Part shown: piece after piece, positions 11,215 to 22,596 of the stretch
Numbering within the stretch: position 1 is the first letter of the stretch
Layout of the letters: each line of letters starts with the position of its first letter
NCBI RefSeq assembly: GCF_019393635.1
Contig: NC_057861.1
Location: 54,573,532 to 54,637,531, forward strand
DNA length: 64,000 nt
Reading direction: 5' to 3'
Source: Dromiciops gliroides
Taxonomy: Eukaryota; Chordata; Mammalia; Microbiotheria; Microbiotheriidae
Program-made: the position numbers and the translations under genes
The notes under the pieces: generated by a model
Told to the model about the DNA's origin: nothing
The model's input: only the letters and a program-made list of their open reading frames with translations
Database searches by the model: none

Positions 11215-11462
11215 CTAGGTTCTAGCCAAACCATCCTATTTTCTCTTTCCCCAAACTGGGTCTTTATAGAAGCCATTCCCTATGCCTGGCATGCCCTCAT
11301 AGGCTCCTAGAGCCCCCTCCTCACCTCCTCTCAGAACCCCTTGTTCCTTTCAAGGCTTAGTTCAGGTGCTATCTCCTATTGGAAGGCTTTCCTGATCTCC
11401 TTGGTTATTAAAACTCACTCTTCATCTTCAGATGATTGTATACATACTCATCTTACAAATTG
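11215..11462 (+). mobile_element. L2 3' region, sense
   Basis: ccattccctatgcctggcat, cttagttcaggtgctatctc and ttggaaggctttcctgatct. Confidence 0.75.
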
Positions 11463-11464
11463 AA

Positions 11465-12010
11465 TCCCTGATACCCATAGATTGGGGAATGGCTGAACAA
11501 GTTAGAGTATATGATTGTAATGGAATATTACAGTGCTATAAGAAATGATGAGCAGACTGATGTCAGAAAAACCTGGAAAAGCTTATATGAACTGATACAA
11601 AGTGAAATGAGCAAAACCAGGAGGACACTGTACACAGCAACAGTAATATTGTACAATAATCAGCTGTGAATGACTTAGCTCTTCTCAGCAATACAGTGAT
11701 TCAAGATAATTCCAAAGGACTAATAATGAAGCATATTGTCTACCCCAAGAGAAAGAACTGATAGAGTCTGAATGCAGATTGAAGCATACTCTTTTTTACT
11801 TTCTGTATTTTTTTAATAGATTTTTCCCCCTTTGGGTCTGTGTCTTCTTTCACAACATGACTAATATAGTAATGTTTTGCATGATTGAATATGTATAAAC
11901 TATATCATATTGTTTACTGTCTCAGGGAGGGGGAAGATGAGGGAGGGAGAAAGAAAATTTGGAACTCACTGCTTTGTAACTGTCTACCTATACATCTATC
12001 ATGAATATAG
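11465..12010 (+). mobile_element. L1 3' end
   Basis: ttggggaatggctgaacaag, gaaatgatgagcagactgat, ttctttcacaacatgactaa and gggagggagaaagaaaattt in the marsupial L1 order. Confidence 0.85.
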
Positions 12011-12044
12011 TCTACTGTATTCTAGTTATCTATACTGAAGTCTT

Positions 12045-12205
12045 GGGGGCAGCTAGGTGGCATAGTGGATAGAGCACCTGCCCTGGAGTCAGGAGTACCT
12101 GAGTTCAAATCTGGCCTCAGACACTTAATACTTACTGGCTGTGTGACCCTGGGCAAGTCACTTAACCCCAATTGCCTCACTAAAAAAAAAAAATTTTTTT
12201 TTCAA
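12045..12205 (+). mobile_element. S1 SINE
   Basis: Target duplication atactgaagtcttg on both sides. Confidence 0.93.
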
Positions 12206-12300
12206 ATATACTGAAGTCTTGAATCCTAGTTATCTATGTTGGAGATGTCTAAGTTTAAGGACAATGCGGCTTAACTTTTCATCCTGCTAACTTCTAGCAG

Positions 12301-12550
12301 GGGCAACCAGGTGGCAGAGTGAATAGAGCAATGGGTTTGGAATCAGGAAGGCTCATCTTCATGAGTTCAAATGTAGCATCAGACACTCACTAGCTGTGTG
12401 ACCTTGGGCAAGTCACTTAACCTTGTTTGCCTCATTTCCTCATCTATATAATGAGTTGGAGAAGGAAATGACAAACCACTCCAGTATCTTTGCCAAGAAA
12501 ACCCAGATGGGGTCACGAAGAGTCAACACAATTGACATGATTGAGCAACA
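12301..12550 (+). mobile_element. S2 SINE, full length
   Basis: tRNA-like head, then ggagaaggaaatgacaaacc, ccagtatctttgccaagaaa, gatggggtcacgaagagtc and tgagcaaca end. Target duplication aacttctag on both sides. Confidence 0.92.
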
Positions 12551-12948
12551 AAACTTCTAGTAGAGTGTTTAGTATGCACTAGGTCCTACTGTTTGTTGTA
12601 TTGTATTATATTGCTGATTTAGCCAAGGTCATACAGAGTAAAAGACTGAATGAACTGAGGTCATCTGACTCCAAAGCCCATACACTACATGTCACTTGCC
12701 TCCAACAGAGTTTGCTATGGAATGTTCAAATCCATTCAAATGGACCATGGGTTTGTCTTGTTTTGGTTTTTGTCTCTACGACAACAACAACAAAACTGGT
12801 TTGGCCAATTTTAGACCTATAGGGACTTTTCTCTTATTTATTTATGTTTTTGAAACTGTGGAAAAGTCCCATAGAGTCACCCTGGTAAACTGCAAGACAA
12901 ATTGTACTTTGGAGAGCATCAATATGCTAGTAAGAAGTAGTAAGGTAA
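12551..12948. other. unassigned sequence
   Basis: No gene seen. Partial MIR-like phrases at 12615-12690. Confidence 0.35.
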
Positions 12949-13075
12949 GGGGCAGCTAGGTGGTGCAGTGGATAGAGCACTGGCCCTGGATTCAGGAGGA
13001 CCTGAGTTCAAATCCAACCTCAGACACTTAACCCTCATTGCCCTGCAAAAAAAGAAAAGAAAAAAGAAAAAGAAA
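12949..13075 (+). mobile_element. S1 SINE with internal deletion
   Basis: The segment between cagacactt and aaccctcattg (about 40 bases, holding tagctgtgtgaccctgggc) is missing, while head and A-rich tail are present. Confidence 0.9.
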
Positions 13076-13079
13076 TCAA

Positions 13080-13475
13080 GCCAGCAAGCACCTGCTAAGT
13101 TTGAGGCACTGAGAAAAAAAAATAAAAGCAAAATGAGAATCCTTGCCCTCAAGGGGCTTAATATTCCAATGAGGGAAGATAATGTCAAAAAAGGGTGGGA
13201 CTGGGGAAGGAAAAGGTACCATATGATGGAGAAGAATGTACAGAGAATTAGGATCAGAGCTTAGAGAGGAAGGAGGGACTGAAAGTTACTGCTTCCAAAA
13301 TGTAGGTTCTAGGAAGAACTGACCAATCAAGGGAAAAAGGGGATAGGGAGAGGCATCTTACAGGACAAGGCATCTGGGGCAATGTTGGAGAGAAAAGTCC
13401 AGAAAGGCAGGAGCTGGTCTTGGAGAGGGATGAAGGAGGAACTTGAGTCAGGAAGAACTGATTTACCAGAATCAA
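13080..13475 (-). mobile_element. L2 3' end, antisense
   Basis: atccttgccctcaaggggct, ggagaggcatcttacagga and the following antisense L2 blocks. Confidence 0.65.
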
Positions 13476-13479
13476 GACA

Positions 13480-13690
13480 AGACATAGGTTTTCATTACCT
13501 TACAAATATAATCTTATTTTATTCCCACAACAACCCTGGGAGGTAGGTACTACTATTATCCTCTTTTAACTGATGAGAAACATGAAGAAGACAGAAAGTG
13601 ACTTCCCTAGGGTCACATAGACAGGATTTATTTGAGATTTGAATTCAGGTCTTCTGGGTTTTAAGGGTCAATTCTCTAGCCACAATGAAA
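13480..13690 (-). mobile_element. CORE-SINE/MIR
   Basis: acaacaaccctgggaggtag, tactattatcctc and gacttccctagggtcacata. Confidence 0.75.
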
Positions 13691-13800
13691 AGCTCTGCTA
13701 GTTACTAATCCTGTGACTTTGGGCAAGTCTTTGCTCTTTTAGGCTTTTGTTTTCTCATCGTAAAATGAGGGATTTGAATTTCTCCTAATCTTGTTTAGTG
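13691..13800 (+). mobile_element. MIR fragment
   Basis: tgtgactttgggcaagtct and ttttctcatcgtaaaatgag. Confidence 0.6.
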
Positions 13801-14386
13801 AGAAATGTATTTAAATAAAGCCACATTTCACCTTAGACTTTGCATGACAATTTCAGAGATCTTTACTTTCATTTTGTTTGAAAACTGGTCGGTGGCTCCT
13901 AACACTTTCCTTTCTCTATCCTCAGGTCATTAGGGTTGACAAATCTGAACTCCAACCACCCCCAACCACCTCTGCAAACAACTCCCCAGTAGGCTTGGGT
14001 GAGGTCAGAGAGACAGGACTTTCCTCAGGAGTACCTGTCTCAACAACACTCACTGGATTGGATTACAAACTACTTAGGGAAGTAGTTGAGATAGGCTTCC
14101 TCCTCCTCTTTAGGAGCCTCAGTCAGAGGTTAAGAGCACAGGGCTTGGAAACAAGGAAAAGAGGAGGATGGGGAAGATATGGGCAGCAGAGCAAACTGTA
14201 GGGTACTTCCAGAAGTAAGGAATCTGAGTCTTTCTTGAGCTCCCCCAATCCCCAACCTTTTCCTAAGCACTGTGAAAAGACAATAGATGCTGGCATATTT
14301 CCTGCTCTCAGAGAGTTTGCAATCAAGTTGTAGCAATTGTGATATAACAAAGAATAATATGTAGCAGTAATGTTGATGTGGGATGG
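13800..14386. other. unassigned sequence
   Basis: No host exon seen. Frames at 13878 and 14123 lack protein-family features. A MIR-like piece may lie near 14260-14330. Confidence 0.35.
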
Positions 14387-14415
14387 AATTAATTGATCGG
14401 ATTGATCAATTAATT
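14387..14415. repeat. perfect short inverted repeat
   Basis: aattaattgatc (14387-14398) and gatcaattaatt (14404-14415) are perfect inverse complements with a 5-base spacer. The repeat abuts the left end of the LTR-like element. Confidence 0.95.
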
Positions 14416-15130
14416 GTCGTTCCAAAAGAATTACAAGACTCAGTGACTCAGTTTCCCAAGTTTTATTGCAACACTGTGAGTAACCACAGGGAGAGCACCA
14501 TGGAGGTGTCTCTCAAATAGTGAAAGAGAAGACAGTTATATTTATAGTATGGATAAATTATCAGTCTCATTATAATAATCTCTACCTTAGAGAGGTACAG
14601 GGGAGGGTCTATCCTAATTTGGAGTTTCTGGGGTCCTAAGCCAACCCCTGAAGCAGGTACCTTTTTCCATGGAGGTGTGTTTTGGGGGTTTACACATCAT
14701 AAGGTGAACTGGGGACAAATTTGGCCTTTTCTGCTCATGTTACCTCAACTTGCCAAGGTCAGAGTGTCCCTCCATTTTTCACTCCCAAGCCTAGTTTCTG
14801 GATACTAACATTTATCAGTTAGGATTTCTATAGCCTGTCTCTATGTTTTTGTTGTAGTTAAGGTCTCTATGACCTACCTCTTTATGTTTTTGTTGTGAAT
14901 GGTGATTAATGGAGGGGGTGTAATTAATAGGAGCCAGACCTCTAGGTACCACTTAACAAGAACCTAGGCCCTGACTTTGATGATGGCCCAAGTCTTAAGT
15001 TATCCGTTAACCCCTTTCAGAACTGGGGCCTGTAAGTTATAGCCCCTCTTGGAGCTCAGATTTAAATTAGAGCCCAGGTCTTAGGTTTTTCTGTTAACCC
15101 CTTTTGGGTATTATTGATAGGTTATCTGTT
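14415..15130 (-). mobile_element. probable solo LTR
   Basis: On the minus strand the sequence contains caataaaacttgggaaactg, a polyadenylation signal followed by a U5-like stretch ending ggaacgaca. That fits the R-U5 end of a retroviral LTR. The U3 side has repeated gttaacc(c/a) motifs. The right boundary and target duplication were not resolved. Confidence 0.55.
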
Positions 15131-15149
15131 AACCATTTTAGCCTCCTCC

Positions 15150-15185
15150 ATCATGTGTGTGGGGGGTGGGGTGGGGTGGGGGAGG
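15150..15185 (+). repeat. G-rich run
   Basis: Short (ggggt)n-like G-rich tract. Confidence 0.7.
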
Positions 15186-15204
15186 GAGTTATTAGAAGAA
15201 TGTG

Positions 15205-15460
15205 TGGAAGCAATTATGTGGCACACTGGATAGATAGAACTCTAGGCATGGAAACCGGAAGACCTGAGTTTGAATTCTGCCTCAGACATTTACTAGCTGT
15301 GTGACCCTGGATAAATCATTTAACATCTGTGTGCCTGTTTCCTCATCTGTAAAATGGGGATAATAATAGCACCTACTTCACAAGGTTGTTGTGAAAGTAA
15401 ATTGAAATAATACACATAAAGCACTTTGCAGACCTTAAGCTATTAAAATTATTATTATTC
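15205..15460 (+). mobile_element. CORE-SINE (MAR1/MIR type), near full length
   Basis: tRNA-like head, gctgtgtgaccctggataaa, then the core ggggataataatagcaccta and ttgttgtgaaagtaaa, ending in ATT repeats. Confidence 0.85.
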
Positions 15461-15499
15461 CAAACCAGGCTGCAGTGAGAATGGGAGGGAGGGAATAAG

Positions 15500-15755
15500 C
15501 ATTCATGGAGTACCTACTATCTAGTGCCTTCAATTCAGGCACTGTGCTAATCACTCATAACAAATATTATCCCATTTGATCCTCACAAACAACCCCGTGA
15601 GGTGGGTATTATTATTATTATTTTACATTTGAGGAAATTGAGGCAGAGGTTAAGTGATTTGTCTAGAGTTACACAGCTAAAAGTATCCGTGGATGGATTT
15701 GAACTCTGGTCTTCCTGACTCCAGGTCTAGCACTTTATCCATTGTGTCACCAGGG
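15500..15755 (-). mobile_element. CORE-SINE, antisense
   Basis: ttgatcctcacaaacaaccc, gaggtgggtattattattat and cttcctgactccaggtctag. Inverted relative to the CORE-SINE just to its left. Confidence 0.8.
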
Positions 15756-15759
15756 ATGG

Positions 15760-16790
15760 CAGTTGCCCACCTCGATACCAGTCTAGCCAGTCTCCACCCT
15801 GGTAAATGAATTCTCTTTGCCTTAGGGATTCGTAAAAATGGGTCAATAACTCTCTCATTTACAGCTCAGAGCCCCCAGCCAGAAATCAACCTATAGCAAA
15901 GTATCTAGTTTTAAATCTCCCTCTGCTCCCTGGCATTACCCCCTCTCTACACAGCATTCAATACTACCACATATAATTTATCTATGTGGTTAGTAACACC
16001 TTTATCACTACCACTGGATTGAGACAAAGTAAAATAATTCAATACAAAAGGGCAAACCTTTTTAAGTAAAGAATTCGCCCCCTTTCAGGCTTAAGCAAAA
16101 CTGTGTATCTTTGGGGGCAAGTTACACGAAGAAATGCCTGGGTGCATCCCCCTCAGGCTACATTTGCCTTTTGTAGAAAATGAACCTCTTTTCAGATGTG
16201 AGTGGATCATTCTAGCCTGGAAAAGAATGTGCCGCTTTGAGTGGCTCGTTTGCATATGAAAAAGCCAGCTGAGACTGTTAACTTGCCCCCAGGACATATA
16301 TTGTTTCTGTACTTTTTTCCCCATCACTCATTTGCAAAGATGAACTGGAGAATCTTCTAGCTTAAAACAACAGAAGATCCCTGAACCCCAGAGCTTTTTG
16401 GTGATTAATGGGGAAATGACTATTGCCTGGTGATGGTCTAGTGATGATTTAGGAAATGTAATCATGGTCACCAAAAATTATGGAGAAGTCTTTTCTCCAA
16501 GGGGAAGATATCTTGAGCCTGGAAGAATTGTTCAAAGGAAAGTCTATGTGAGTGGGGACTTTGCCCACCTACTTCCTTCAGGAGAGGTGGCAAGCTTCAG
16601 GGTCTGGGCCTTGAAGGAGAAGAACTAGAGAAGCATAGGTAATACCCCAGAACAAGACTGAAGCCAGGTTGGAAATGGTGGACAGTAGAGTTGTCCATTG
16701 AGGAGCAAGCTAGACAGTACAATGCAATGCAGAAGCTCAGCAATTAATTTCCTGACAGTTCTATGAAGAAAGAGACCAAAATCAAGCAGC
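15760..16790. other. repeat-free unassigned kilobase
   Basis: About 1 kb with no recognised SINE, LINE or coding exon. It includes short AT-rich motifs such as tttgcatatgaaaaagcc near 16250. It could be old LTR sequence or host sequence; I cannot decide. Confidence 0.4.
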
Positions 16791-16794
16791 TCCA

Positions 16795-17360
16795 GAATTT
16801 TTTTTTGGCAATAAACATTATTTATAGTTTGGGGTTCCAATTTTTATCCCTCCTTCCCTTCCCCCCCTCCCTGAGGCAGCAAGCAATCAGATATGAGTTA
16901 TACATATATGATTATGTAAAACACTACCATATTTGTCATTTTGTACAAGAAAACTTGATTAAAAGAAAAAGAAATGAAAGAAAATGAAAAATAGCATGTT
17001 TCAGTCTGTTCCATCAATGTCAGTTCTTTCTTTGGAGGTGGATAATATGTTTCATCAATAATCCTTTGGGGGGGGGGGGCAGCTAGGTGGTGCAGTGGAT
17101 AAAGCACCAGCCAGCCCTGGATTCAGGAGGACCTGAGTTCAAATTTGACCTCAGACACTTGACACTAGCTGTGTGACCCTGGGCAAGTCACTTAGTCCTC
17201 ATTGCCCTGCAAAAAGAAAAAAGAAAAAAAAAACAAAGAAAAACAATAATCCTTTGGGATTGTCTTGGATACTTATATTGTTGAGAATAGTCAAGTCATT
17301 CATAGTTCATCAAACAATATTGCTGTCTCTGTGTACAATGTTCTCTTGGTTTCCAGAATT
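16795..17360 (-). mobile_element. L1 3' end, antisense, split by S1
   Basis: gcaagcaatcagatatgagt, cagttctttctttggaggtg, then after the SINE gggattgtcttggatactta and tgtacaatgttctcttggtt. Confidence 0.85.
17073..17243 (+). mobile_element. S1 SINE inside L1
   Basis: Target duplication caataatcctttggg on both sides; a ccagccagccc duplication within the head. Confidence 0.93.
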
Positions 17361-17415
17361 GTTTGTTGTCTTAACTATATGTGTTCCTCTAAAAAAATAA
17401 AAGGCCCTTTAAAAG

Positions 17416-17562
17416 TGGGGGGGCGGCATCTAGGTGGCACAGTGGATAAAGCGCTGGCCCTGGATTCAGGAGGACCTGAGTTCAAATCCAGCCTCAGACA
17501 CTTGACACTTACTAGTTGTGTGACCCTGGGCAAGTCACTTAACCCTCATTGCCCCTTGAAAA
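17416..17562 (+). mobile_element. S1 SINE
   Basis: Target duplication aaaataaaaggccct on both sides. Confidence 0.92.
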
Positions 17563-17589
17563 AAAATAAAAGGCCCTCTTATATGTGTT

Positions 17590-18500
17590 CCTCACTACTA
17601 TTTCAAGTTTCTGCCCACTGTCTCCATAGACAGAGTGCTAATTTGAGGGTGAGTATATGCCAGATTTAGATGGGGAGATGTTTTTCCTATGCCATTTGAG
17701 CAAATACCTTTGCTAAGAGCTAAGAGTTACTGGCTGGTTATTACAAAGAAGAACATCAGCGGGGGCTTCTTTTGAGCTATAATTTTAGAAGACAGGTTCT
17801 AGAGGATGTGCCTTTATACTCTGAGAATAGTCACTCCTCTAGGGACCCAACCTGCAAGTTGTAGGAATATCCCAAAGGGGATGCTGCATAAGAAACAAGG
17901 ATAAGTCTTTGGGCATAAGAGAAATCTCAAAGTCACAAAAGGGAATTCATTCAGTCAGGAAAAAAAGAGAAAGGGGAAGAGTATAAAGAATCACTGCCTT
18001 TGATGGGCAGTGTGGTATCCCCTCTGACAAGCCCTGGGCTTGATTCAGGCACACCGCAGTGGCTCCATCATGGTCCAGTACTTGGGAGCTCATGGCTCCA
18101 GCTCTTCTGTCATTTCTATTCCAGCAGGGACTCCATGGGGTTCCACCTCTCTTTCCCCCCATAATTCCAAAGAAAGGGGAGGGACAAGCTTTTCAGTCAA
18201 AGTCAAGCCCTCCACCAGTCCCAAGATCAGGGCAAAAGATGTGGGAGGAGAAGGAACCTATGAGGAGGAAAATTCTGGGAGATTTCTCCTAGAAACTAGT
18301 ATCTCTAGCATTCTGATCTCCCTGGTGAGATCTTAGTGGGCCTAGCCAAGAAAGCAAGATATTGTGATGCAAATCGGTAAAAGATTAAATGCTAAATTGT
18401 GGGGACATTTGTGCTCTAGGACTTCAGGAGATTTCAGAAAGATACGGACCAAACCTTGGTTTGATCAAAGGTATCTACCTGCCTGAAGAAGATAGGACTT
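17590..18500. other. unassigned sequence
   Basis: No recognised repeat or exon. Short open frames on both strands at 17947-18336 lack family features and convincing splice context. Possibly old LTR sequence. Confidence 0.4.
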
Positions 18501-18501
18501 T

Positions 18502-18656
18502 AGGGGGCAGCTAGGTGGCACAGTGGATAGAGCACCGGCCCTGGAGTCAGGAGGACCTGAGTTCAAATCCGGCCTCAGACACTTAACACTTACTAGCTGT
18601 GTGACTCTGGGCAAGTCACTTAACCCCAACTGCCTCACTTTAAAAAAAAAAAAAAG
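18502..18656 (+). mobile_element. S1 SINE
   Basis: Flanks gataggacttta and gttaggacttcag form a slightly diverged target duplication. Confidence 0.92.
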
Positions 18657-18774
18657 AAGTTAGGACTTCAGTTGGGGCTGGAATTGTAGGTGGAAGGTTA
18701 TGCCAGGTGCATAAGCAAAGGTGTGCAGAGTCTTGGTTAGGGACAAAATGTCTTAATGGAAGAGATTACCCAAA

Positions 18775-18945
18775 TTTGGAGTCAGAGCCCCCAGGTTGGA
18801 ATCCCAGGTCTACTACTATCTATATGACCTAAGACAGGTCATTTCCAGTCTCAGGGCCTCAATTTTCTCATCTACAAAGTAAGAGGGTTGGACTAAATGA
18901 TATCTAAAGGCCCTTTCACCTCTTGACCTAATGACTCTGTGATCT
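18775..18945 (+). mobile_element. MIR
   Basis: ggttggaatcccaggtctac, tcaattttctcatctac and a terminal gactctgtgatc. Confidence 0.75.
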
Positions 18946-19119
18946 GTAAGCAAACAGATTGGGGCAAGAAGAAAGTACATTCTTGTAGTACACACTGTTC
19001 TTGCCCCTTACACATGACCCAAGCAAGGGAATAGTGAGGTAATTAGCACATAGAGAGAAATTCAACAAACCTAGATTAGTCCAAGGAGAATAGCACCTCC
19101 CAGAGATGCAAGAAAGTGT

Positions 19120-19370
19120 CATCAGTCAATCATTTTTCAGATGTGTCCTACTCTTCCTGACCCTATTTGGGGTTTTCTTGGCAGAGAGACTGGAGCGGTT
19201 TGCCATTTCCTTCTCTGTCTGATTTGACAAATGAGGAAACCAAGGCAGAGTGAAGTGACTTGCTCAGGGTCACACAGCTAGAAAGTGTCTGAGGCCAGAT
19301 TTGAACTCAGGAAGATGAGTCTTCCTGACTCCAGACCTGGCACTCTATCCACTGGGCCACATTGCTGCCC
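19120..19370 (-). mobile_element. S2 SINE, antisense
   Basis: tggggttttcttggcagaga, ggtttgccatttccttctc and cactctatccactgggccac. Confidence 0.88.
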
Positions 19371-19382
19371 TCTGTAAGAAAG

Positions 19383-19555
19383 TTGTTCTTTGTCCTTCGT
19401 TCTCAAAGAGGACCATGACATCAGGAGGTGTCATAACTTGCAGTGAATTGGATTTAAGTGAGGTAGGGCTATGCAAGGTCACCAGCCACACTCTCTCCTC
19501 CAGAGCCATCTGGGTCCAGTGTACATCAGGATGATGGAGATGGCCTCAGATGTTT
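19383..19555 (+). mobile_element. unnamed interspersed repeat (Family B)
   Basis: Sense copy of the family at 9100: gttctcaaagaggaccatga, gtgaattggatttaagtgag and aaggtcaccagccacact. Confidence 0.7.
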
Positions 19556-19621
19556 GAGGCAATCAGGGTTGTGACTTGCCCAGAGTTACATAGCTAGTAG
19601 TGTCAAGTGTCTGAGGCAGGG
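19553..19621 (-). mobile_element. S1-like fragment
   Basis: ggttgtgacttgcccagagt and tagtgtcaagtgtctgaggc. Truncated at both ends. Confidence 0.6.
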
Positions 19622-19960
19622 ACTGTCTCTTTTTGCTAGTATTTGTACACCCAGCACTTAGTACAGTGCCTGGCATGGAGTAGGGGAAGGGGTGGCAGGT
19701 AAGTGGTGCATGCCTGGAGACTCGTCTTCCTGAGTTCAAATCTGGCTTCAGACATTTACTAGCTGTGTGACCCTGGACAGGTCACCTAATACCTGTTTGC
19801 CCCAGCTTCCTCATTTGTAAAATGAGCAGGAGAAGGAAATGGCAAGCCGCTCCAGTGTCCGCCCACAAAACCCCAGATGGGGTCACAAAGAGTCAGACAC
19901 GACTGGAAAAGGGCTGAACAACAACTGGCATAGAGTAAACACTTAGCAAAGGCTTGCCTC
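19622..19960 (+). mobile_element. L2 3' end split by S2
   Basis: cagcacttagtacagtgcct continues after the S2 as gtaaacacttagcaaaggct. Confidence 0.75.
19686..19923 (+). mobile_element. S2 SINE inside L2
   Basis: Target duplication ctggcatggagta / ctggcatagagta. S2 ends with the usual gaacaaca. Confidence 0.9.
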
Positions 19961-20004
19961 TTCCACAGGACAACCCTTTGAATCCTAAAAGACAACAATA
20001 AAGT

Positions 20005-21210
20005 CCCTCCCAGGTCTTCTCTTCTCCAGGATAAATATCCCCTTTTCCCTCAGTTGCCCCTCATATGCCCTGGTCTCTAGTGCCCTCACTACCCTGCTTG
20101 CCTTCTTCCTGACTTTTACAATTTGTCCTGACCTGAGCACAAAGCCCAGGACAGGGGTCTGACCGGGGCAGGCTATGGGGGACCATCATCTCTAGTCCCG
20201 GACTAAGCTCCTCTCCATGCAGCCCCGAGTCCTGTTAGTTTCTCTGGCCTCTACATAGCATGTGTTGACTCATACATATTGAGCTGGTCTCTAAAGTGCC
20301 CAGATCTTTTCACAGCTGACTCCTCCACTCTGTCCTTCTGAAGTTGAGTTTTGAAAACCAAAGTGTAGGGGGCAGCTAGGTGGCGCAGTGGATAGAGCAC
20401 CGGCCCTGGAGTCAGGAGGACCTGAGTTCGGATTCGGCCTCAGACATTTAACACTTACTAGCTGTGTGACCCTGGGCAAGTCACTTAACCCTAATTGCCT
20501 CGCCAAAAACCAAAAAGCAAAATAAAACCAAAGTGTAGGATTATTATTAAATTTCATCTTACTCTGTGTTCTATCCTGACTAGCCTAGAACAGGAAGCAG
20601 TTGTTCCTTGACCCTCCCCCTAGTCCCATATTTATGCTACAAATTTGAAAGTTAAGTAATGGACCTTCCTTACTGGAAGTCAAAGAGAGAGCGGGCACAG
20701 TCCCAAAGTGATGAGCTCAAATTGGGGAGGACATTGAGCTAGACACAAAGAGAAAGAGAGATAAGAGCACAGAGTGGGTTGTAACTCTTCAGTTCTTCTT
20801 AAAACCTACCAGTGGGTGGCTCCTCTTGACTCAATCCTCTTTGAAAGCACTCTAATCTCAGAGACCAAGGGACAGTCTATGTCTTTGTGTTCCGAGCAAG
20901 GGGACTAAGTCCTATCCCCCAGGGAATCAGAGCAAACTCCTGGCTCCATGAGACAGTGCTCAGCTCACACATACTAGAAGCATGTAATCCAAGACTTTAT
21001 CCATATCAATGATGACAATGTTGCAACGCTCGGGGTCAAGGACAGATCTCTGGGCCATTCCCCTGGAGCCGGTCCACCAAGGTGATACTATGCTAGCATG
21101 ACTACTCTTTGGGTCCAGTCATTCATTCAGATTAAGCTTGGACACAGGGAATCCTTTTAACCAGGTAATTAGTCACTATGAACTCAAATACTGACCCCTT
21201 TTGTAAAGTG
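20005..21210 (-). mobile_element. CR1/L3 LINE, antisense, ~1.2 kb
   Basis: Antisense CR1/L3 3' region in order: tctccaggataaatatcccc, cttgccttcttcctgac, gtctgaccggggcaggctat, tgttgactcatacatattga, then aagactttatccatatcaat, cagatctctgggccattccc and tgactactctttgggtccag. The middle part (about 20670-20960) is diverged. No intact frame. Confidence 0.8.
20370..20524 (+). mobile_element. S1 SINE inside CR1/L3
   Basis: Target duplication aaaccaaagtgtagg on both sides. Confidence 0.93.
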
Positions 21211-21347
21211 AATACATTAATAAGTCAGGGATCGGTGATTTCAGTGGTGCAGGAATCCTTTCCACCCAAACAGATTGCCATCCATCTTTCACTCAGATAA
21301 GTGTTAGAGAGAACCTAAGCAACCATAGTCACATCGCTAGTATTTAT
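21211..21347. other. unassigned sequence
   Basis: Short gap with nothing recognised. Confidence 0.3.
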
Positions 21348-21530
21348 TTATTGTTGTTCACCCTTTGTTTTTGAAGAGGACCAATGATGTCATGGCACTG
21401 GGGTCAGGGCACAGTGTGTTCAGGTGGGGCTGATCAGTCTAATACAAGTGTTTCTAGGCAGGATTTAAATCCAGGTCCTCCTGACTCCAGGTCCAGTTTT
21501 CCAACCACTACATCATGCTGCCTCTCTTAA
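21348..21530 (+). mobile_element. Family B fragment joined to SINE-like end
   Basis: gttcaccctttgtttttgaa and agaggaccaatgatgtcatg match Family B. The right part, aggtcctcctgactccaggt, is an antisense tRNA-SINE end. Confidence 0.55.
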
Positions 21531-21598
21531 GTGAATAATCATCCGATATTTTATCTCTTTCCTCAAGTTACTAGGATGTGTTTTAAAAAAGGAATACA

Positions 21599-21752
21599 GG
21601 GCAGCTAGGTGGTGCAGTAGATAGAGCACCAGCCCTGGAGTCAGGAGGACCTGAGTTCAAATCCGACCTCAGACACTTAACACTTACTAGCTGTGTGACC
21701 CTGGGCAAGTCACTTAACCCCAATTGCCTCACTAAAAAAAAAAAAAAAAAAA
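21599..21752 (+). mobile_element. S1 SINE
   Basis: Complete copy with a long A tail; flanks aaaggaatacag and aaaggatacatg. Confidence 0.9.
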
Positions 21753-22445
21753 GGATACATGTGTACTTTATAACTCATTATTAAGCCAGTTAGTCTCAAG
21801 GTATATATCTTTTCCTCTGGAACCTTGTGGTTTTATGCATCTCAGGTTAAGATTCCCTTTTGTCTTAATAGTAACTCAAGGAGCAACCTAAATTCTTCCT
21901 GCATTTCCTGCTCACTTCCCTTTTATCTGAGCAACTCTGAGAATTCTTCCATTCTTGATATGTTTATTACAAGGGAAGGCTTCTATTTGGGGAGGAAAGG
22001 GAGTTAGGGATGGAAAAAAAGAACAGCAGCAAAACATTTTTAAATGCCCAAAAGAAAACCAAAAAAAAGGGGCAAAACCAGACACAGGGTAATGTTACTA
22101 TTCAGTGGAGGGTGTGGGGGGGTATATGTGGGTGTGTGTGTAAGATGTGTGTGAGCCCATGTAAGATATGTATGTGTGCATATATATGTATATATATACA
22201 CACACGGAAACATGTTATATAAATATTTGTCCACACAGTTTGTCTAAAAGTGACTTATGAAAAGCATGGATATCTCTTAAATTTTGCTCACTTCTCTCTC
22301 CAAGGAAGACCAAGATTTCTGCCATGAGGGTAGCAGAAAAAGAGCCATAAAAATGGGTGCTCTTTCTTCTGAAAGGGGTATAGAACCAAAATTATATCTC
22401 TCTGCTGGTCCAGGGAAATGATTTTGGTTTAAAACAAAAGGTTAC
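21753..22445. other. unassigned sequence
   Basis: No gene or dispersed repeat recognised. It contains a GT/TA-rich run at 22110-22205. Confidence 0.4.
22110..22205 (+). repeat. GT/TA-rich simple repeat
   Basis: Imperfect tgtgtg and tatata repeats; a + strand cysteine-rich frame here is an artefact. Confidence 0.8.
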
Positions 22446-22596
22446 TGGGGGCAGCTAGGTGGTGTAGTGGATAAAGCACTGGCCCTGAAGTCAGTAAGAC
22501 CTGAATTCAAATCCAGTCTCAGACACTTGAAACTTACTAGCTGTGTGACCCTAGTCAAGTCACTTGACCCCAATTACCTCACAACAACAACAATAA
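22446..22596 (+). mobile_element. S1 SINE
   Basis: Target duplication aaaaggttact on both sides; acaacaaca tail. Confidence 0.92.
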
